Source: an uncultured Candidatus Actinomarina sp.
GTDB lineage: Bacteria > Actinomycetota > Acidimicrobiia > Actinomarinales > Actinomarinaceae
DNA length: 36,074 nt
NCBI GenBank assembly: GCA_902628045.1
Contig: CACOLU010000010.1
Coordinates: forward strand, 1-36,074
Direction of reading: 5' to 3'
Positions within the stretch are counted from its first letter, which is position 1. Each line of letters starts with the position of its first letter. A model generated the notes under the pieces. That model searched no databases and was not told the DNA's origin. It saw only the letters and a program-made list of their open reading frames with translations. The position numbers and the translations under genes were made by a program. Positions 32,909 through 36,074 of this stretch are shown here, piece by piece.

Positions 32909-33578
32909 TTTAAAAAACGTTTCTTTGGTTTTCCAAGGTGGAAGTGTAGCCATATCTAATATATCGACGGAAGTAAAAGAAGGTGAGTTTGTTTATTTAG
33001 TAGGACATTCTGGAAGTGGTAAATCATCTTTTTTAAAGCTACTTTATAAAGAATATATTGCAACAAAAGGTGAAATTGAAGTTGCTAATATTGATGTTTC
33101 TAAATTACCTAAATGGAAGATTCCTTTGCTGAGAAGAAAAATTGGCATTGTGACCCAGGAACCACAACTATTAGAAAACAGAAACACTTTTGAGAACATT
33201 TCTTTTGCTTTAGAAGTTATGGGAAGCTTACCTGAAGAGATTGATGCAAAAACTAATACACTTCTTGATTTAGTTGATTTAAGCGAAAGTGCTTACAAGC
33301 ATCCGGGCCAACTATCTGGTGGTGAGCAGACTAGAGTAAGTATAGCCAGAGCATTAGCAAATAATCCTGTAGTTTTACTTTGTGATGAGCCTACTGGAAA
33401 TCTTGATCCAGATTTAAGTATCCAAATTGTTTCATTATTAGAAAAAATAAATAGAGCAGGAACCACAGTTGTAATGGCAACTCACGACTCTTCGATTGTA
33501 AACAGAAGAAAAAAGAGAGTGATAGAACTTTCTGATGGAAAAATTATACGAGATGAATTAGAAGGAAGTTATATTTGA
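32901..33578 (+). CDS. ftsE: Cell division ATP-binding protein FtsE
   Basis: The 225-residue ABC ATPase has Walker A VGHSGSGKSSF, the signature LSGGEQTRVSIARAL, Walker B VVLLCDEPTGNLD and the switch His in MATHDSSI. With FtsX it forms the complex that switches on wall hydrolases at the division site. The start overlaps prfB by 8 bases, and a CAGGGAA ribosome site lies just upstream. FtsX follows after 7 bases. Confidence 0.96.
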   Translation: MISLKNVSLVFQGGSVAISNISTEVKEGEFVYLVGHSGSGKSSFLKLLYKEYIATKGEIEVANIDVSKLPKWKIPLLRRKIGIVTQEPQLLENRNTFENISFALEVMGSLPEEIDAKTNTLLDLVDLSESAYKHPGQLSGGEQTRVSIARALANNPVVLLCDEPTGNLDPDLSIQIVSLLEKINRAGTTVVMATHDSSIVNRRKKRVIELSDGKIIRDELEGSYI

Positions 33579-33585
33579 GGTAGCT

Positions 33586-34461
33586 ATGGGTAAATTTTCT
33601 TACGTCTTAAAAAATACTTTATTGAACATGAGAAGAACTCCACTTCTTGTATTTGCCACAATTATCGCTGTTTTAGTTTCAAGTTTTCTTGTTTTTACAA
33701 CCCTGTCTGCAAGATCCATAGTTGAAAACAATACTCTTCGTTGGCAAAATGGCATTCATGTTGTAGTTTTTCTCGATGATAGAGTTACCACTACAGCACA
33801 TAAACAATTGGAAACATCCTTAGAAGATTATCCAGAAGTAAGGACTGTAGATTATTTTTCTAAACCGGAAGCAAAAGAAGAGTTCAAAGTTTTATTTAAA
33901 GATCAGCCAGAACTTTTGGCTGAAGTAGACTTTGAAATTTTACCTGCATCATTAAGAATAAATTTAAATGATCCATCGAATTATAAATTAATTATTGAAA
34001 GGCTAGACGGTAATCCTGCTGTAAAAGAGATTAGAACTTCTGGACAGGCAATTGAAAGACTTTTAAGCCTAACCGATACACTTGTCATCTCAGCTTCAGC
34101 TTTTGCACTACTAATAGGTTTTGCAGCTTTTATTTTAATCATCAATACTTTAAGGCTTGCAGCATACTCTAAGAAAAAAGAAATTAAAATAATGAGACTT
34201 ATTGGAGCTTCATCAACTTACATTAGATTACCTTTCATATTTGAAGCGGTGATAGAATCTTTAATTGGAACAAGTATTGCAGTCGGTTTTGGCTGGGCGT
34301 TAATAGAATATTCTAAAAATTCTATAGTTGCTGATAGTATTTTTGACATAACTATATCTGATGATTATCTTATATTTTTAACACTATCTTTATTAATGTT
34401 CTCACTTATTTTTGGATTATTTGCATCTTTTGTTGGTATTAGAAGAGCTTTAAATGATTAA
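33586..34461 (+). CDS. ftsX: Cell division protein FtsX
   Basis: The 291-residue protein has the FtsX layout: one membrane segment near the N-terminus (about 20-42), an extracytoplasmic loop of about 120 residues, and three membrane segments at the C-terminal end (about 165-190, 215-240 and 260-282). RLIGASSTYIRLPFIFEAVIE contains the conserved segment before the last membrane pair. A GAGG ribosome site precedes the ATG. It overlaps the next gene, an M23 peptidase, by 8 bases, which points to a stoichiometric FtsE-FtsX-hydrolase unit. Confidence 0.95.
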   Translation: MGKFSYVLKNTLLNMRRTPLLVFATIIAVLVSSFLVFTTLSARSIVENNTLRWQNGIHVVVFLDDRVTTTAHKQLETSLEDYPEVRTVDYFSKPEAKEEFKVLFKDQPELLAEVDFEILPASLRINLNDPSNYKLIIERLDGNPAVKEIRTSGQAIERLLSLTDTLVISASAFALLIGFAAFILIINTLRLAAYSKKKEIKIMRLIGASSTYIRLPFIFEAVIESLIGTSIAVGFGWALIEYSKNSIVADSIFDITISDDYLIFLTLSLLMFSLIFGLFASFVGIRRALND

Positions 34462-35827
34462 AAAAATTACAATACTTATTATTCCCATTTTTTTCTTTAC
34501 TTCTTTCATTTTTCCTATTGATATAAGTGCAATAACTGCTGAAGATAGATTAATTGAGGTTGAAAGGCAACTTCAAGCAATCGCAGAACAAATAAGTAAG
34601 TATGAAGGCGAAAGAACAGATTTAGAAAAAGCAATAATTGCGAACGATAAAGACCTTGCACAGGTGAATAGTGAATTAGCTGAGGTACAAAGTAGATTAG
34701 CAATTGTTGAAAGAGAGTTGGAAAAGGCATTAGAAAATTACGATTTTACATTAAATGACTTAGTTGCAGTACAAGAAAATATTATTAATGAACAAATTAA
34801 GCTTGGAAAAATTAAAAATGAGATTTCTGAGGTATCAAATGAGCTTATTGAAACACAAAAAAATCTGTTAGTAGCCGATGAGGGACTTCAAGAGCAAGCT
34901 GTAAGTCTTTATATTAATGGAGTTATGAGTCCAACAACTGCCTTATTTATAGAGTTGGATGAACTTTCAAATTTTCTAGTGGCATTAGGGTATGCATCAA
35001 CTGTTGTTGATTCAGCATATGAAATAGTTGAACAATTGAATGCCCTTGAAAAATTAGCCTCTAATCAAACTGAATTTTTAACTCAACGTGAAGAAGAGAG
35101 AGTTGAAATAGTATCTAATCTCCAAAATGAAGAAGAAAGAAAAAATGAAATATCTATTGAAGCTGAGGAATTTGCGGAAGAGATTGAAAATAAAAAAGAA
35201 GCAGTTGAACGAGAAAAAAAATTAGTAGAATCTAAAAAAGCTCAAGTAGTCAGGGCAAGACAAAATGCACAAGGTTTATTGAATCAGGCAAATAAAGAAC
35301 TTGAAAAATTAGATAAAGAGCATGCTGATCTTGAAAAGCTTGAGGATGCCATCCAAGCTGATATTGAAAGGTTAAGTAGCTCTGGTGGGGTTGCCCCAGA
35401 TAAACTTTCTTGGCCAGTTAAGACAGGGTATGTTTCAAGTGGCTATAAATGGAGAAGACTAGGTGGTACTACCAGTTTTCATGGTGCAATTGATATTGCT
35501 GCTTCTAGAGGTACCCCTATATATGCAGCAGGCGGTGGAGTTGTAATACTTGCCAGATATTATGGCAACGCAGGAAGAACAGTTTTTATTGATCATGGTG
35601 GTGGAATGACAACTTTGTATTTTCATATGGACAAAATTTTAGTAAGTGTTGGTCAGACAGTAATAACTGGAGATCAAATAGGTACTATCGGCACTACTGG
35701 CAGAACCACAGGGCCCCATCTTCATTTTGAAACAAGACTTAGAAACCCGGGTTCAGCAAATTGTTCTCTCTCGTATCTTGACCCAACTTCCCGTGGAAGG
35801 GTCAATCCATATTGTTTCCTAGATTGA
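34454..35827 (+). CDS. Secreted M23 metallopeptidase with coiled coil, FtsEX-linked wall hydrolase
   Basis: The 457-residue protein starts with a signal peptide (hydrophobic residues about 5-22, DISA about 24-27). A long coiled coil fills about residues 28-310, and the LytM/peptidase M23 domain about 320-457. The zinc-site residues are intact: HGAIDI (His and Asp) and HLHFE (HxH). GTTGRTTGPHLHFE is the family signature. In E. coli FtsEX works through EnvC, whose coiled coil binds FtsX but whose LytM domain has lost its zinc residues. Here they are present, so the protein may cleave peptidoglycan itself. Its position directly after ftsX supports regulation by FtsEX. Confidence 0.92.
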   Translation: MIKKITILIIPIFFFTSFIFPIDISAITAEDRLIEVERQLQAIAEQISKYEGERTDLEKAIIANDKDLAQVNSELAEVQSRLAIVERELEKALENYDFTLNDLVAVQENIINEQIKLGKIKNEISEVSNELIETQKNLLVADEGLQEQAVSLYINGVMSPTTALFIELDELSNFLVALGYASTVVDSAYEIVEQLNALEKLASNQTEFLTQREEERVEIVSNLQNEEERKNEISIEAEEFAEEIENKKEAVEREKKLVESKKAQVVRARQNAQGLLNQANKELEKLDKEHADLEKLEDAIQADIERLSSSGGVAPDKLSWPVKTGYVSSGYKWRRLGGTTSFHGAIDIAASRGTPIYAAGGGVVILARYYGNAGRTVFIDHGGGMTTLYFHMDKILVSVGQTVITGDQIGTIGTTGRTTGPHLHFETRLRNPGSANCSLSYLDPTSRGRVNPYCFLD

Positions 35828-36074
35828 TGAAAGTATTTGCTGAAAATCGAAAAGCAAGAAATTCATATGAGTTTTTAGATTTTTACGAAGCAGGGATTGT
35901 TCTTTCAGGGTCTGAAACAAAAAGTGTTCGAAGTGGCGGTGTTTCAATAGTCGATGCTTTTGCAAGCATTGATAAAGAAGAGGCATATATTATGGAAATG
36001 AATATCGAACCTTATAAATATTCTGATAATACTGATTACAATCCAAAGTCTCAAAGAAAACTTCTTTTACATAA
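35827..36074 (+). CDS. smpB: SsrA-binding protein SmpB, N-terminal part
   Basis: The gene is cut by the window edge; 82 codons are visible. The protein starts MKVFAENRKARNSYEFLD and continues with YEAGIVLSGSETKSVRSGGVS, DAFASIDKEEAYIMEMNI and, at the edge, QRKLLLH, all matching SmpB. SmpB delivers tmRNA to stalled ribosomes. The start ATG overlaps the previous stop (TGATG). The ftsE-ftsX-peptidase-smpB order is common in Gram-positive bacteria. The tmRNA gene often lies downstream and would be outside the window. Confidence 0.95.
   Translation, partial: MKVFAENRKARNSYEFLDFYEAGIVLSGSETKSVRSGGVSIVDAFASIDKEEAYIMEMNIEPYKYSDNTDYNPKSQRKLLLH

Overview
The window is a gene-dense, clearly AT-rich stretch of a bacterial chromosome with almost no intergenic DNA. 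Several features point to a marine actinobacterium of the low-G+C, streamlined kind (for example the 'Candidatus Actinomarina' type or a small marine Acidimicrobiia). These are F420 biosynthesis genes (cofD, cofE), a class A penicillin-binding protein with PASTA domains, a secreted SpoIID/LytB protein with peptidoglycan-binding repeats, a cobalamin adenosyltransferase, extreme compaction and low G+C. The lineage is an inference. No ribosomal RNA or other taxonomic marker is present. There are no tRNAs, rRNAs, mobile elements, CRISPR arrays or gene-free stretches over 300 bases.

Region 1 (1-5306, +) is a 2-oxoacid dehydrogenase operon. It holds the E3 C-terminus (cut by the window edge), a fused E1 alpha-beta subunit, a single-lipoyl-domain E2, and one polypeptide joining octanoyltransferase LipB to lipoyl synthase LipA. 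Transketolase (5327-7240) follows with its own promoter. Region 2 (7237-16072) alternates strands. It contains a large SpoIID-type wall protein (-), two unrecognised membrane proteins transcribed divergently, a PduO-type cobalamin adenosyltransferase, leucyl aminopeptidase, and PBP1 (-). Region 3 (16162-20413, +) has methylcitrate synthase and methylcitrate dehydratase (prpC-prpD), a sugar nucleotidyltransferase and a GalE-like epimerase. Region 4 (20410-21997, -) is cofD-cofE. Region 5 (22043-25616) has a small cysteine-containing protein, a large GT-C-like membrane protein, a GtrA-like protein and, convergent to them, a Dol-P-Man-synthase-like GT2. Together they look like a polyprenyl-linked envelope glycan module. 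Region 6 (25638 to the end, +) is a run of at least nine genes with no visible break: phosphomannomutase, PGI/PMI, S-adenosylhomocysteinase, secA, prfB (with a programmed +1 frameshift), ftsE, ftsX, an M23 wall hydrolase and smpB (cut by the window edge).

The most striking signal is in the spacing between genes rather than in any one gene. Most genes that open a transcription unit have a TAnnnT -10 hexamer exactly 6 or 7 bases before the ATG and no Shine-Dalgarno site, so their mRNAs should be leaderless. Two divergent gene pairs are separated by exactly 21 bases and share one 7-base core (TACAATA / TATTGTA) that is a -10 element on both strands. Three of four convergent pairs end on a shared 4-base palindrome (TTAA, CTAG, TTAA) containing both stop codons. 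Start, stop and promoter have been compressed into one another.
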